Program-made: the position numbers and the translations under genes
Assembly (NCBI GenBank): GCA_964472395.1
Contig: CAYYMM010000002.1
Location: forward strand, 54,328-118,327
Source: CALFER01 sp964472395
GTDB taxonomy: Bacteria; CSSED10-310; CALFER01
DNA length: 64,000 nucleotides
Direction of reading: 5' to 3'
Notes under the pieces: model-generated
The model's database searches: none
What the model was told of the DNA's origin: nothing
The model's input: the letters and a program-made list of their open reading frames with translations, nothing else
In this document: piece after piece, positions 17,036-26,387 of the stretch
How positions within the stretch are numbered: position 1 is the first letter of the stretch
How the letters are laid out: every line of letters begins with the position of its first letter

Positions 17036-18481
17036 ATGACTCAGTTTATAGAAAAAGTATCGCATCTGGTGTCCCGCGCCGTCGCCAACAACACATGGAG
17101 GCAGCATCATTGCCTCAATCTGATTCCATCCGAAACGACACCGAGTCTTCTCGTGAAGATGTGTGAAATTTCCGATCCCGCCGGCCGTTATGCCGAACAT
17201 CGTACGATGAAGGGACGCGAAGTCTATTTTTATCAGGGAACCGATTTCATTCGAGATGTTGAGATCGAGTGTCAGGCCGCTATGGGAGAATTTTTCGGAT
17301 GCTCGCAGGCTGAACTCAGGCCGATCTCCGGTCAGATGGCCAATGAAGTCGTCTTCAAAGGCGTCACCAAGTTTCTGAACAAGCGGGACAACACGGAATT
17401 CCGCCGGATCCGGGCCGTCATGAACAACGATCTCGGGAAAGGCGGGCATCTCTCCAGCCAACCCATGGGTGCCCTGTTCAATTACGTCGATCCGGATCCC
17501 GCCTCCAAGAAAGAAAATTGCATCAACTTCCCGATTCAGGCCGGGAATCCCTATCGGATCGATGTCCCAAAGCTTCTTGAAATCGTCCATGATGCCAAAC
17601 CGGAACTGGTCGTTTTCGGCAAGAGCATGTTCATCTGTCCGGAACCGGTGCGTGAGTTTTACAATGTGGTAAAAGATTGGGAAAACCGGCCGATCATCAT
17701 GTTCGATATGGCCCACGTTCTCGGACTGTACGGCGCTTTTCAGACTCCGTTGCAGGAAGGTGCAGACATCGTGACCGGTTCGACTCACAAAACCTTTTTC
17801 GGACCGCAGCGCGGGGTGATCGTATCGAATTTCGACAAGAACCACCCGTTTCGGCCGCTCTGGGTCGAGATCAAATCGAGGGCGTTCCCGGGTTCGACAT
17901 CGAACCACCATCTCGGTACGTTGCTTGCGCTCCTCATGGCGACGCACGAGATGAACGAATTCAAGACCGAGTATCAAACCCAGGTATGTCGCAACGCCCG
18001 CGCATTTGCGCAAGCGCTGGTCCGCGCCGGCATGACCGTCGAAGGCGATGCCTCAGAAGGATACACGCATACTCATCAGGTTCTGCTCAGAGTCATCCAG
18101 CATGGCGATGGTGAAGCCATCGCACGCCGGTTGGAGGAGAACAACATCGTTTGCAACTATCAGGCCCTTCCAGACGATGAAACTTTCCTGAAATCCAGCG
18201 GATTACGGTTGGGCGTTCAGGAGATGACCCGATATGGCATGGTTGAATCTGATTTTGATGCCATCGCGGGATTCATCGCCGATGTCGTCATCCGAAACGC
18301 GAATGTGAGACAGGCGGTGAGCGATTTCCGCCGCAAGTTCCTCATCCAAACCTTCTGTCTGCCTGCGAAGCAGTCACTGGAATTCGGAGCTCAACTCCTG
18401 GCGACCGTTCTCCCCTCCTCCACCTACGCGACTGAATTCGCGAATAACCTCCATTCACTCGCTCATACTCTCCCCGCCTGA
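17036..18481 (+). CDS. Divergent serine hydroxymethyltransferase-like PLP enzyme
   Basis: This 481-residue fold-type I PLP enzyme resembles GlyA. The Schiff-base lysine is in Gly-Ser-Thr-His-Lys-Thr-Phe-Phe-Gly-Pro-Gln-Arg-Gly near residue 255, matching the Thr-Thr-Thr-His-Lys-Thr motif of SHMT. Asp-Met-Ala-His-Val is the PLP ring-stacking strand, and Ile-Pro-Ser-Glu and Gly-Arg-Tyr-Ala-Glu-His correspond to N-terminal substrate motifs. It is some 60 residues longer than typical GlyA and has an insertion after Gly-Arg-Tyr-Ala-Glu, so its substrate may not be serine/glycine. Start ATG 17036 has ACGGAGG at 17023-17029; an upstream extension lacks a ribosome site. Confidence 0.78.
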   Translation: MTQFIEKVSHLVSRAVANNTWRQHHCLNLIPSETTPSLLVKMCEISDPAGRYAEHRTMKGREVYFYQGTDFIRDVEIECQAAMGEFFGCSQAELRPISGQMANEVVFKGVTKFLNKRDNTEFRRIRAVMNNDLGKGGHLSSQPMGALFNYVDPDPASKKENCINFPIQAGNPYRIDVPKLLEIVHDAKPELVVFGKSMFICPEPVREFYNVVKDWENRPIIMFDMAHVLGLYGAFQTPLQEGADIVTGSTHKTFFGPQRGVIVSNFDKNHPFRPLWVEIKSRAFPGSTSNHHLGTLLALLMATHEMNEFKTEYQTQVCRNARAFAQALVRAGMTVEGDASEGYTHTHQVLLRVIQHGDGEAIARRLEENNIVCNYQALPDDETFLKSSGLRLGVQEMTRYGMVESDFDAIAGFIADVVIRNANVRQAVSDFRRKFLIQTFCLPAKQSLEFGAQLLATVLPSSTYATEFANNLHSLAHTLPA

Positions 18482-18488
18482 TCACTTC

Positions 18489-19673
18489 ATGAATCATCTG
18501 CCGCGCATTCGAGTATCTGAACAGGGATGCAGGGAAATCCAATCTGGGGGAGTCATTTTGCGCCCGAATCACATCGATTCCGTCGCGCCGGATGTCTCCC
18601 CCGGCGATCTCGTCCATATCATCTCGAACCAGCATGCCTGCTGCGGAATCGGCTACTACAATCCGGCATCACGGCTCCCGTTACGCATTCTGACGACCCG
18701 GGATGAAACGATCGATGCCGATTTCTGGAAACGACGGTTTGAAAGCGCGCACCGGTTCCGGAGTCAGTTTTTTGACGATTCGGATTCCTTCCGCTTGATT
18801 TACGGCGAGTCGGATAATCTACCCGGGCTCGTTGTAGATCGTTTCTCCGATGTTCTTGTCGTTCAGGTCACCACGCTGGGCATGGAACGATTGATCGATC
18901 CGATCGTGCAGAAGTTGGATGAGATATTCAACCCCCGTGCGGTCATTCTTGCGGCTGATTCCCAATCGAGACTCAAGGAAGGTCTGCCGTTGTATCGAAA
19001 AATCATCAGGGGAGACATCAGCATGCCGTTTATGGCGCAGGTAGACGGTATCACGCATTACATCGATCCTCTGGCCGGACATAAAACGGGTTTCTTCCTG
19101 GACCATCGCATGAATCGACTCGATGCCGCGCGCCTGTCGCGCGGTCGCCGCGTGCTGGATATGTTCTGTTATAGCGGTGCTTTCGCCATTCGCGCAGCCA
19201 TCGAGGGCGCTGAACGGGTCACGGCCATCGATCTGTTCGACCCCGCCATCGAACTCGGACGCCGAACCGCTTCTGCGCACGGCATTCCCCAGGATCGCTG
19301 CATGTTCATCCGGAACGAAGCCTCGCGTTTTCTCCAGGACCACGCCGGCGGCGCCGAATGGGATCTGATCTTTCTCGACCCGCCTTCATTAGTGAGAGGG
19401 GTCGGGCGAGCCCAGAGAAACAACTCCAATTACCGCAAAATCAATCGCCTCGCCCTCCAGTGCCTCGCTCCTCAGGGCATTCTCGTCACATCGATTTGCT
19501 CGTTCCATACCCATCTCCAGGAGTTCAAGGATCTCTTGACGGACGCATTGACCGAGAGCGGTCGGCAGGGACGCATTTTCAAATCCAGTGGAGCAGGTCC
19601 GGACCACCCGGTCCGTCCGGGACTCTGGGAATCCGAGTATCTGAAATGCCTGTTCATCCAGATGTTCGACTGA
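18489..19673 (+). CDS. rlmI: RlmI-like 23S rRNA cytosine-5 methyltransferase
   Basis: This 394-residue protein has an N-terminal PUA-like domain (to ~75), an RlmI-type linker domain, and a class I SAM-dependent methyltransferase core with Asp-Met-Phe-Cys-Tyr-Ser-Gly-Ala-Phe (SAM motif I) near 222 and Asp-Leu-Ile-Phe-Leu-Asp-Pro-Pro-Ser near 293 (catalytic motif). Family members make m5C1962 in 23S rRNA. The gene starts 8 bases after the SHMT-like gene and is overlapped at its end by the PagL-like gene. The exact target base is inferred from the family; the symbol is tentative. Confidence 0.85.
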   Translation: MNHLPRIRVSEQGCREIQSGGVILRPNHIDSVAPDVSPGDLVHIISNQHACCGIGYYNPASRLPLRILTTRDETIDADFWKRRFESAHRFRSQFFDDSDSFRLIYGESDNLPGLVVDRFSDVLVVQVTTLGMERLIDPIVQKLDEIFNPRAVILAADSQSRLKEGLPLYRKIIRGDISMPFMAQVDGITHYIDPLAGHKTGFFLDHRMNRLDAARLSRGRRVLDMFCYSGAFAIRAAIEGAERVTAIDLFDPAIELGRRTASAHGIPQDRCMFIRNEASRFLQDHAGGAEWDLIFLDPPSLVRGVGRAQRNNSNYRKINRLALQCLAPQGILVTSICSFHTHLQEFKDLLTDALTESGRQGRIFKSSGAGPDHPVRPGLWESEYLKCLFIQMFD

Positions 19674-20233
19674 TCGTTGCGCAAGACCGCGAGTCAGTAC
19701 CCGTTCTCATCGCTCTCGCCCTGACCATCCTCTCATTCACCCCAAACGGTCTCGCGTCCACCAAACCCTTCACCAGTCGTCTGCTCCTGTCGTTCCACCT
19801 GTCACCAAGCCTTGTGATTCCAACGGTTGACGAGCGACAGGATCAGTGGATGGCCTCCATGGGAACACTGATCGAAGTCCCCCTGTTTTCGAGACACCAG
19901 ATTGGTGTGTTTATCGATGGGATTCATTTCCGCACACAAGCCGGCGATGTGTCGCTCCTGAGCGCCGGATTCTCGGACCGGATTTTCCTGCATGGCAATC
20001 ATCGGTTCAACGGACCGTTTCTGCGGTGGTTCACAGGGGCGGCTGCATCAGATCGTTATTTTCCAGGTAACGGAGCGCGTCTGAACTTCAGATCCGGTCT
20101 GCTCGCGGGACTTTTCTCGAAAAACCATACCGCCTACCTCGAAGCCGGAATTGAGCATGTTTCAAACGGGTATCTGCGTGATCCGAACATCGGGATCAAT
20201 GCGCTGACCGTTCGGATCGGATTTCGAGTCTAG
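19646..20233 (+). CDS. PagL-like lipid A deacylase, outer membrane
   Basis: This protein of about 195 residues has a C-terminal His-Val-Ser-Asn followed by Asn-Ile-Gly-Ile-Asn-Ala-Leu. That is the His-x-Ser-Asn...Pro-Asn-x-Gly-Ile-Asn motif of PagL acyloxyacyl hydrolases, which remove the 3-O acyl chain of lipid A. It ends in Phe-Arg-Val after an amphipathic strand. ATG 19646 overlaps the methyltransferase by 28 bases and gives a signal sequence with a long n-region; a CTG or later start cannot be excluded. Low overall conservation is usual for PagL. Confidence 0.68.
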   Translation: MPVHPDVRLIVAQDRESVPVLIALALTILSFTPNGLASTKPFTSRLLLSFHLSPSLVIPTVDERQDQWMASMGTLIEVPLFSRHQIGVFIDGIHFRTQAGDVSLLSAGFSDRIFLHGNHRFNGPFLRWFTGAAASDRYFPGNGARLNFRSGLLAGLFSKNHTAYLEAGIEHVSNGYLRDPNIGINALTVRIGFRV

Positions 20234-20312
20234 CGATGGCGGTATATCGCAGCGATTCTCAAGTTGAACCGTTCGGCTCGAATTCCGTAAAATACAGGTG
20301 GAGGGGAAGAGG

Positions 20313-20936
20313 ATGAAGCGCTATCGGAACCTCGTTATCTCACTCGGGCTCGTGTGCCTCGTCGCTCCCGTATTCGGAGCGGTCGATCTGATCGAACAAT
20401 CGATGTTGCCGGTCCGGGATGCCCTGGACGAGTTACTCATCAAAACCCAGCATGTCTTCGTACAGAGAGACGATTCCGTGGATGCCTTTCATATTGCCGG
20501 CACGGGCGCGCTCTGGGTCGGCCGGATCTCGATTACCGGCTCTCAAAGTCTGTCGATCTCCATCAATGACTGGAACAAATGGTTTGAAAATTCGGGTCGT
20601 CGCAAGGATGAAAATGCTGCTCGGGACAACAACCAGGATCTGAATAAAATCAAGCGTCTTCTGGAGATGGATGCCGAACGCCTCAACCAGATGGAGCAGC
20701 GCGTTACGATGTTCAAGAAGGAGCTGATCCAGTTCGTGTCCCAGCACTGGGTCGCGTTGAAGAATCTGCCGGCCAATGAATCCCTTTTCCTGGTATTCAA
20801 GGTGGCGGATGAAGAATTCGCATCGAAGTTCGGGACTTCGACCCTGATGCTTCAGGTCTCGATGAGCGACCTGATCGGTCACACCCCCGAGGCCGAGCGG
20901 TCGATTCCCGACAGTGCCTTCAGATTCAATCTCTGA
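20313..20936 (+). CDS. Secreted protein of unknown function
   Basis: This 207-residue protein has a clear signal peptide (hydrophobic residues ~7-22, cleavage near Val-Phe-Gly-Ala). The mature part has a charged helical stretch around residues 95-150 (Asp-Leu-Asn-Lys-Ile-Lys..., Gln-Met-Glu-Gln-Arg) that could form a coiled coil. I do not recognise the family. Start ATG 20313 has a GAGGGGAAGAGG purine-rich site. It is the last gene of the plus-strand run and is convergent with the cysteine protease, 18 bases away. Confidence 0.75.
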   Translation: MKRYRNLVISLGLVCLVAPVFGAVDLIEQSMLPVRDALDELLIKTQHVFVQRDDSVDAFHIAGTGALWVGRISITGSQSLSISINDWNKWFENSGRRKDENAARDNNQDLNKIKRLLEMDAERLNQMEQRVTMFKKELIQFVSQHWVALKNLPANESLFLVFKVADEEFASKFGTSTLMLQVSMSDLIGHTPEAERSIPDSAFRFNL

Positions 20937-20954
20937 TCAGTTCCCGGCAGCCGA

Positions 20955-23009
20955 TCAGCGTCCCCCCCATCCCCATTCGATCATGTCATAATCCAGAGCC
21001 TCCGTGTTGGAGGGGTTCAACGCCGCACCCCAGAACCGGATACCCGACGCTGTTCCGTCCACTGCGGGCCACTCGAATTCCAACAGGGTTGCCTCCTGGT
21101 GTTCATACATGCCCAGTTCACCTGGTGCCCACTCCGGAGCGTCTGTCCAGGACGGCCAGAAGAAGTAGGAATTGTAGACATCGAGGATCACCCATTGATT
21201 GAACGGCACGGAACCGGTCCGGTGATTGCGGACATCGAGCGCCAGGCTGAAGCAGTCACCGGTCGCAAGCAGGGTGTCCGGAAGCACCATCCGGACGTCG
21301 ACGGGTTCTGTCAAACGGCTCTCAAACCCGGAATCGACTCCCGTGAACAGCATGAAATCATCGATGTTCCAGCCGCCGAACTGCAAGCCTTCATCGGATG
21401 TCAGCGCGAACGTGACCTGAACATTGGCAGGATCTGCGGCAATAGCATCCGTGATGTCATACACACACGGAACCCAATCGGTATCGATCAGATGTCCTTC
21501 AAATGGATTCCGCCAGATTTCCGTTCCGTTGACTCGAATCGTCATCTGATCGTATCTCGATTCTTCGACGGTTGCATAGCGCTGGAACATCAGCAGGACC
21601 CGGTCATAGGGACTGCAATCGATGATGGGGGACACCAGATAATTGGACAGTTCATTGGAGTAATTGCCGGTTTTCACCAGATTGTTTCCCCACATTTTCG
21701 TTCCGGAATACGGGGTCATCGGATCGTGTTGCGGATCGCCGTCCGCCGGGAACGATCCGCGCATCCAGTCGTCTTTCTTCTGTGTGAATCCGTGTGTCCA
21801 GCCGTCATCCGAAAGCCCCTCGAAATCATTGAAGTAGATCACGAATCGCGGACCGGCGAATGTCGTGATCGTTTCCGACGTCTGAACATCGCCGCATGCA
21901 TACGTGAGAACCAGTTCGATGGGTGATCCGGGCACGAGCCCCGGGTTAGTTGCAAGACTGAAGACACCGGCCAGGTCTGTTTCGGTTTTTGCAGGAATGG
22001 CCGGCACGGACACCTGATTCGACGTGATCTGGATGTTGGGATTGGAGCATGCGAGCTGCAGGGTGCCCGCTACGGATGCTTCGCGTCCCTTGTTCCGGAT
22101 GCGCACCTGCAAGGAGGTGTTTTCGGAGGGGCTGATGCAGCCGTCCTGATCCGGGATCGACCACTGCGACACCATCAGACGCACCGGAGGGATGGCCTGA
22201 ACCGTCGCGATCGCGGCCTGTTCACCGATATGCATGTCACCGTACTGGATGTGAAAATACCCGTTATCGCCCCAGTCTGCACCCCAGGAATTCTTGACGA
22301 TCCAGGATCCGGTCGGCGCACAGACTTCGTCATCCCAGCCGACAATGGTGACACCGTGGTTGACCTGTGTGGTGCTCGTGTCGTGATAACATCCGCTGGT
22401 ATAATTCTTGAGATTGTCATTCGCGCCGATCACCGTAGCAACTGGTCCGGATTCCATCAGCGCGGTTTTAATCACATCGATATCGGTGTTGATGTATGAA
22501 TAATCGGCAACCATGTAGTACGGTTCGTGGTCGTCCGCCCGGCAGTTGCCGTTTTCGGCTTCATAGGGATAATCGGCTTCGAGTCGCAGGCCTTCGTATA
22601 TGAGATACCCGAAAGCGCTATCGTAGGATCCGCCGTTGCAGCCGTAGGATCCGGGAGTGCAGTCAACGAGCTGCTGTTCCGAGACATCGACTTCGATTCC
22701 TTCCGTGAGCAGTATCTGGGATTCGATGACAGCCGTTGCGGTGAACGCCCAGCAGCTTCCGCACTGAGCCTGATCCTTGACCGACGTCACGCCGTTCTGT
22801 TCCCGCCAGTCGAAGCGGACGGGAAGGTCGCGCTGGCCCTTCGGAAATGGCCGTTCCGGTTCAATGTAATCGGGATCCGGACGATAGGTCAGGATGCTCT
22901 GAAATTCATCGTCCGTCAGGCGCGCAACCCAGTTCTCTGCGTGCAGCGGAGCCATCGATCCGATCACCAGCACGATTCCGCACATCATCCATCTGATCCC
23001 TGTTAACAT
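20955..23009 (-). CDS. Exported papain-family (C1A) cysteine protease
   Basis: This 684-residue protein has a signal peptide (start ATG 23009 with AAAGGAGA just upstream), a pro-region of only ~40 residues, and a papain domain at ~60-285. The catalytic Cys86 is in Gln-Cys-Gly-Ser-Cys-Trp-Ala-Phe, the catalytic His in Asn-His-Gly-Val, and the Asn in Lys-Asn-Ser-Trp-Gly. An Ig-like/CARDB-like region follows, then a jelly-roll, MAM-like domain (~400-560) with Tyr-Phe-Asn-Asp-Phe-Glu-Gly and Trp-Asn-Ile-Asp-Asp-Phe signatures. Probably a secreted or cell-surface protease for protein scavenging. The propeptide is much shorter than the ~100 residues of eukaryotic cathepsins. Confidence 0.9.
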   Translation of the reverse strand: MLTGIRWMMCGIVLVIGSMAPLHAENWVARLTDDEFQSILTYRPDPDYIEPERPFPKGQRDLPVRFDWREQNGVTSVKDQAQCGSCWAFTATAVIESQILLTEGIEVDVSEQQLVDCTPGSYGCNGGSYDSAFGYLIYEGLRLEADYPYEAENGNCRADDHEPYYMVADYSYINTDIDVIKTALMESGPVATVIGANDNLKNYTSGCYHDTSTTQVNHGVTIVGWDDEVCAPTGSWIVKNSWGADWGDNGYFHIQYGDMHIGEQAAIATVQAIPPVRLMVSQWSIPDQDGCISPSENTSLQVRIRNKGREASVAGTLQLACSNPNIQITSNQVSVPAIPAKTETDLAGVFSLATNPGLVPGSPIELVLTYACGDVQTSETITTFAGPRFVIYFNDFEGLSDDGWTHGFTQKKDDWMRGSFPADGDPQHDPMTPYSGTKMWGNNLVKTGNYSNELSNYLVSPIIDCSPYDRVLLMFQRYATVEESRYDQMTIRVNGTEIWRNPFEGHLIDTDWVPCVYDITDAIAADPANVQVTFALTSDEGLQFGGWNIDDFMLFTGVDSGFESRLTEPVDVRMVLPDTLLATGDCFSLALDVRNHRTGSVPFNQWVILDVYNSYFFWPSWTDAPEWAPGELGMYEHQEATLLEFEWPAVDGTASGIRFWGAALNPSNTEALDYDMIEWGWGGR

Positions 23010-23073
23010 GCGATTCTCCTTTCGAGGCACACCATCCGGAGAATGTATAGCACAGAGGATGCCAGTCGAGCAG

Positions 23074-23105
23074 AAAAAAAGAAGGATCCTCTCTCGAGGA
23101 TCCTT
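23074..23105 (-). terminator. Intrinsic terminator after receptor gene
   Basis: A perfect 10-bp stem with a 4-nt loop (23105-23082 read on the minus strand) is followed by a CTTTTTTT run at 23081-23074. It lies 22 bases after the stop of the receptor at 23127-26141 and separates that transcript from the protease gene. Confidence 0.9.
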
Positions 23106-23126
23106 ATCAGTGATGGCAGCGAACGA

Positions 23127-26100
23127 TCAGAAGGCGTATTTCAGTCCGATGCGGTAAGTTCGAGGAGCGCCCCAGCCGTCTGCCTGCCCGAAGAGTTCCG
23201 GTCTGCGCGGATTGTAGGTTTCGATTTCGGAATTGATGCCCTGGTAATCCGTGATATTGTCAACATCGAGCTGCAGGGTGGCTGAACCGAATTTGCCGAA
23301 TGAGAAGGTGTTCTGGAATGAGATATCCACATTATAGAACGATGGGAGCGTCTCGGTGCCGCGTCCGTAGGGGAAAGACCAGAAGCTGTCTTTGTACGGG
23401 GGTTTTCCGGTCCAGGTCGACGGATCGGCAAAATCATTCGAGGGGTTATCAGGATCGAATGCTGCAGCCGGTTTGGTGCGTTTGGAATAGTGGAAACCGC
23501 TCTGGAGAAACGCATCGACACCCAGACTGACCTCGTACCATTCGGTCACCGGATAATGGACGGATCCAGCAACTTTCAGGAAGTGCCGGGGTGACCACGG
23601 AAGTTCGCCATACAGATTGAAGGTTGTGCCGTATGTGTCGAACTGACCGCTGAACTGGCTGGTGCCTCCGGCACTGTCTTCCTGCTGTTCGATCACGGCG
23701 CCTTCCGCTTTGGACAACGTGTAACTGGCCTGAAGATCCCAGAGATCCTGGCGGGCGATGATGTTCAGTTCGACGCCATCATACTCACGTGTGTTTCCCT
23801 TGGCATTCGTGACGTAATAGATGTGCTTGGCGTAGTCGCCGGTGGCGTTTTCATCCGGATCACGCGGGTCGTATTTTTTGTTCGGATCGAGGCCGCTGAA
23901 ATCATCGCGGACACCACCCAGGTATGTCCAGACAATGTTTCCTTCGTCATCGACGAACAGACCGACGTCTTCGAGCATATCATTGGTTTCACGATGCGTG
24001 TAATTCACATTGACCGATAGACCCTTCCGGATCACCTGTTCGAATCCGATCGTGTATTCATCGTTGTATTCTGCTTCAATATTCGGATCGATCAGGTTGG
24101 AGATGTCTCCCGCTTCATCCTCCGATGTCGTCATCCAGTTGGCATCATCGAAGAAGAAGTCCTGATCCGGGACACCATCGCGGTCGCGATCTTCCCACTG
24201 CGGTCCTGTATACCGTTGATTGCGAGTCAGGCTGTTGTCGATATCCGGGGGCTGGAACATGCCTGGCAGTGAAAGATCGAACGGGTTGTAAAAGCGTCCC
24301 CAGAAGGCCGAGACGGATGATTTGCCGTTACCGAAGATATCCCAGTTGATCCCGAGGCGTGGAGCGAGCATGTCGTCGAACTTCATTTCACCGTTGCGTT
24401 TGTAAGAACCATCCGGGTTGATGATCTGGTCCGCCCTGAAGTCTCCCCATTTCCATCCCGGAACGGACGACTCATCATCGTTGTTATAATACGTGGCCGT
24501 CTCGAAGCGCACGCCTGCGTTGACGGTGAGATTATCGAAGATTGACCAGGTATCCTGAACGAACACACCCAGATATCGGCTCGATTCGGTCGTTGTCCCG
24601 ACATTCGTCAGAATCTCCCGTGTCGCTTCGGTGCCGACATAGTAGTCGGGATTCGCCGGATCACCCATCGGGATCTGTGTCACGGTATAGTTTGCCCCAC
24701 CGGCACGGTTGACGTACGAATCACGTTGTGAGTGATGCAGTTCGAATCCGGACTTGAATTCGTGGGCACCCCATAGATCTTCGACGAAATAATTCCCGAC
24801 GAAACTCAACTGGCTGCGATCCCGATCGTCTTCCACCCAGACATTCCCGTTGTTGTAGTATTGGTCATAATAGGTGTCATAGAAGTGTGCTTTTCGAGGA
24901 TCTGTTGTGTTAAGTGATTGCGGTTTCACATCGAGGAAACTGTTGGACAGACCGACACGGGACACGAAAAACAGAGTGGGTGAGTAGAGCCAGGTCCATT
25001 CAAGGGAGTAGAAAGGACCGCCCTGGGTTTGAGTTTCATAGCAATCCGGCACAACCTGCGTTCGGGCTTCCGGAGTCTGGTTCGTCCCTTTGATTTCGGC
25101 ATTTTCGCCCGAATAGTTGGCAACGAGTTTGTGAGACTGAGTCGCCTGATAGGTGAGTTTGATGTATGGGAGATGGAAAAAGCGATCCCGATTCAGATCG
25201 GCATCATAGTCGAGATCCGGGTCGCCGCCGTATCGTGACAGAGTATTGACGGAGATATCATAGGTTGTGAGTTGATAGGTTGCCATGAACCACAGTTTGT
25301 CGCGCATGATGGGGCCTTCGAGCGTGACTGTCGGCTCCATCTGGTCATAGCTGATTGCCGCCTGAGGGTGCTTCCAACTGTCTTCCCAATCAGAGGCGCG
25401 GTATCGGAGACGGAGAATTCCGTGGAAGTCGTTGCCTCCACTGCGTGTGACCGCATTCACGATCCCGCCTCTGGCACGTCCGTACTCGGCGGCAAATCCC
25501 CCTGTCTGCACCTCTACCTCGGCGATCGCATCGGCATTCAGGTTGGCTCCGAATGTTCCCGTGACCGGGTCGGTCGTGTCTACGCCGTCAAAGAGGCACA
25601 GGTTGTCGTTGTCGGCGCCACCTTTGACGTTCACATTGCCGGTTCCGAGATCCACGGTGCCGCCGGTCATCGCGAACGCCGAAAACAGATCGTCCGATCC
25701 CGGAAGGCGTTCCGTGACATCACGCTCGATCGTTGTTTTAACCGTTGCCGATTTGGCATCGACCACCTGAGCTTCAGCAATGACGATGGCCGTTTCCGTG
25801 AACTTCTGCATTTGCATGGTGAAGTTCACGGTTGCGGTCGTATTAACGGAAACACGGATGTCGGTCTGCAAGTACGGTTGCAGTCCGTACAGATCGCCTT
25901 TGAGTTCGTAGACGCCCGGTGGGAGTTCCGGCATTCGGAACGTCCCGGTCTGGCTCGTGACATCCACGCGCTCACCCTGAAGCGCGGGTCCCGAGACCGT
26001 CACGGTCACTCCGGGCATGGGATCTCCGTTCGTGTTGATAACTTTTCCGGCGATGACTCCCGTCAATCCGGCGTATGATACGCCTGTCGAGAGTGTCAGG

Positions 26101-26141
26101 ATGATCATTCCCGCTATCCAGATCCACTCTTTTCGCACCAT
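23127..26141 (-). CDS. Oar-type TonB-receptor-like outer-membrane protein, copy 1
   Basis: This 1004-residue protein has a signal peptide and a carboxypeptidase-regulatory (CpReg) domain from Gly-Val-Ile-Ala-Gly-Lys-Val to ~residue 110. A plug domain follows with Val-Lys-Gly-Gly-Ala-Asp-Asn-Asp-Asn, Leu-Phe-Asp-Gly-Val-Asp-Thr-Thr-Asp-Pro and Glu-Tyr-Gly-Arg-Ala-Arg-Gly-Gly-Ile-Val-Asn. A ~22-strand barrel ends in Lys-Tyr-Ala-Phe. Such proteins import large substrates or bind extracellular protein or peptide. A calcium-loop-like Asp-x-Asp-x-Asp-Gly-x-x-Asp lies near residue 665. Start ATG 26141 has GGAGG six bases upstream; a TTG two codons earlier is less likely. It is a close paralogue of the gene at 26388-29369. 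Confidence 0.92.
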   Translation of the reverse strand: MVRKEWIWIAGMIILTLSTGVSYAGLTGVIAGKVINTNGDPMPGVTVTVSGPALQGERVDVTSQTGTFRMPELPPGVYELKGDLYGLQPYLQTDIRVSVNTTATVNFTMQMQKFTETAIVIAEAQVVDAKSATVKTTIERDVTERLPGSDDLFSAFAMTGGTVDLGTGNVNVKGGADNDNLCLFDGVDTTDPVTGTFGANLNADAIAEVEVQTGGFAAEYGRARGGIVNAVTRSGGNDFHGILRLRYRASDWEDSWKHPQAAISYDQMEPTVTLEGPIMRDKLWFMATYQLTTYDISVNTLSRYGGDPDLDYDADLNRDRFFHLPYIKLTYQATQSHKLVANYSGENAEIKGTNQTPEARTQVVPDCYETQTQGGPFYSLEWTWLYSPTLFFVSRVGLSNSFLDVKPQSLNTTDPRKAHFYDTYYDQYYNNGNVWVEDDRDRSQLSFVGNYFVEDLWGAHEFKSGFELHHSQRDSYVNRAGGANYTVTQIPMGDPANPDYYVGTEATREILTNVGTTTESSRYLGVFVQDTWSIFDNLTVNAGVRFETATYYNNDDESSVPGWKWGDFRADQIINPDGSYKRNGEMKFDDMLAPRLGINWDIFGNGKSSVSAFWGRFYNPFDLSLPGMFQPPDIDNSLTRNQRYTGPQWEDRDRDGVPDQDFFFDDANWMTTSEDEAGDISNLIDPNIEAEYNDEYTIGFEQVIRKGLSVNVNYTHRETNDMLEDVGLFVDDEGNIVWTYLGGVRDDFSGLDPNKKYDPRDPDENATGDYAKHIYYVTNAKGNTREYDGVELNIIARQDLWDLQASYTLSKAEGAVIEQQEDSAGGTSQFSGQFDTYGTTFNLYGELPWSPRHFLKVAGSVHYPVTEWYEVSLGVDAFLQSGFHYSKRTKPAAAFDPDNPSNDFADPSTWTGKPPYKDSFWSFPYGRGTETLPSFYNVDISFQNTFSFGKFGSATLQLDVDNITDYQGINSEIETYNPRRPELFGQADGWGAPRTYRIGLKYAF

Positions 26142-26314
26142 ACCCAACCTCCTTCCAGAAAGTCACTTTGTTTCGGACCGTGTGCAGATCGCACGATTCT
26201 GACCCCTTTTTGGATTGGTTTTCGGTCCGAATACACCATGTCCAATCCTCCTGCTTCCGGTTACGAAACAGAAGGTGGAAAAGTTTGATACGATGGAGCG
26301 GGAGATAGTAAAAG

Positions 26315-26334
26315 GTGCGCCCTGCCGGGCGCAC
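26315..26334. terminator. Second hairpin downstream of receptor copy 2
   Basis: An 8-bp GC-rich stem (GTGCGCCC with GGGCGCAC) with a 4-nt loop lies just past the main terminator. On the minus strand it is followed by CTTTTA, a weak U-run, so it may be a back-up terminator. Confidence 0.55.
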
Positions 26335-26365
26335 AAAAAAAAGGGCCTCCCGATGGGAGGCCCTT
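26335..26365 (-). terminator. Intrinsic terminator between the two receptors
   Basis: On the minus strand an 11-bp stem with a 3-nt loop (26365-26341) runs directly into eight or nine T residues. It lies 22 bases after the stop of the receptor at 26388-29369, so the two receptor genes are separate transcription units. Confidence 0.93.
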
Positions 26366-26387
26366 AAAGAATCAGACGATGAGTGAA

